Positions 6,274 to 6,676 of a DNA stretch of 6,676 bases are shown piece by piece (the first letter of the stretch is position 1; every line of letters starts with the position of its first letter). The notes under the pieces are model-generated. The model worked only from the letters and a program-made list of their open reading frames with translations. It did not search any database and had not been told where the DNA came from. A program made the translations under genes and the position numbers. Source of the DNA: Oscillospiraceae bacterium (GTDB lineage: Bacteria; Bacillota; Clostridia; Oscillospirales; Ruminococcaceae). The stretch spans positions 1-6,676 of the forward strand of contig JAEDNF010000089.1 of the NCBI GenBank assembly GCA_016302655.1, written 5' to 3'.

Positions 6274-6666
6274 TTATTTCATTGAAATATACTCAACAAT
6301 CGAATTAGCAATCTTTTTGTTTTCTTTGCAAGGCTGCGTTTGATACACTCCACCCTTTTGATTCTGCCATATCACAATACCGTCAATATTTGCTTGCTCA
6401 ATAACATACCAATCCTTTGGAACATCTGGGTTATTTTCTCTTTCGCTTATTGTAACATCAACAACATTTAGCCTCGGAGAGTTGCATATTCCTGTGAACT
6501 CGTGATTGCCTGCGGAAGCCACGCCAAATTCCTTTAAATATGTATAATATTCATAAGAGAAACGTAAATCAAGCTTTTTCTCAATATTTTTGATTTCTTC
6601 ATCGTTAGCACCGTTTAAAGATACGAAATACGGCATTTCTCGTAAAAAAGGAATAATTTCAGACAT
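6274..6666 (-). CDS. SUKH (SMI1/KNR4-type) domain protein, possible toxin-immunity protein
   Basis: This protein of about 130 residues resembles the SUKH fold. It opens with an acidic helix NDEEIKNIEKKLDLRF (21-36), followed by the family's Y..YLKEFG segment (41-48) in place of the usual P..Y..FL...G. Later come GICNSPRLNVVDVT (59-72), the WYVIEQANIDGIVIW strand pair (86-100), GGVYQT (105-110) and a closing NSIVEYI helix. SUKH proteins in bacteria often neutralise secreted or contact-dependent nuclease toxins encoded next to them. B. subtilis YobK is an example. Some have other regulatory roles. No toxin is visible here; one could lie to the right of the window. The chosen ATG at 6666 lacks an obvious ribosome site in the ten remaining bases, and no in-frame stop precedes it, so the true start may be outside. 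The gene looks more AT-rich than the kinase gene. Confidence 0.8.
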   Translation of the reverse strand: MSEIIPFLREMPYFVSLNGANDEEIKNIEKKLDLRFSYEYYTYLKEFGVASAGNHEFTGICNSPRLNVVDVTISERENNPDVPKDWYVIEQANIDGIVIWQNQKGGVYQTQPCKENKKIANSIVEYISMK

Positions 6667-6676
6667 AGAATCAACC

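Noticed and set aside
1..6676. CRISPR array, tRNA/rRNA genes, insertion sequence or attachment sites
   Set aside because: No regularly spaced repeats, cloverleaf-like segment, transposase or integrase motif, or terminal inverted repeat was seen.

Overview
The window looks like a chromosomal segment from a low-to-mid GC Gram-positive anaerobe, most likely a gut Clostridia of the Ruminococcus/Oscillospiraceae type. The basis is strong AGGAGG-like ribosome sites, sigma-A-like -10 boxes, a typical Firmicute lipoprotein signal, and protein styles common in that group. No rRNA, tRNA, CRISPR array, transposase or integrase was seen. The species assignment is inference.

All four genes lie on the minus strand, so transcription runs from right to left. 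First (6274-6666, start possibly beyond the window) is a small SUKH/SMI1-KNR4-type protein, the fold used by many immunity proteins of polymorphic toxins. It is 22 bases upstream of a 401-residue soluble protein of unknown function (5046-6251). That protein has an HTH-like N-terminal part and a C-terminal CGYPxLY...NPxDxxF module. The two probably form an operon.

After a 71-base gap with its own promoter comes the centrepiece (1741-4974). It is a 1077-residue protein with an N-terminal Ser/Thr kinase domain, a central NB-ARC/STAND ATPase with winged helix, and a long C-terminal TPR-like helical array. A strong intrinsic terminator closes this gene. It is followed by a separately promoted lipoprotein (191-1630) made of a signal peptide, a Ser/Thr-rich tether and three divergent tandem beta-rich repeats. 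A second strong terminator lies at 65-101.

The most notable hidden structure is regulatory. The kinase gene and the lipoprotein gene carry the same 20-base element (17 of 20 identical). In both it sits exactly 17 bases upstream of a good -10 box, covers the position of a very poor -35 box, and contains a TTTG-N6-CAAA dyad centred near -42. This is the geometry of an activator site and suggests that the cytoplasmic kinase-STAND protein and the surface lipoprotein are switched on together. The kinase-STAND-TPR fusion, the SUKH protein and the co-regulated lipoprotein could form a signalling or defence/conflict system. That functional reading is a hypothesis.
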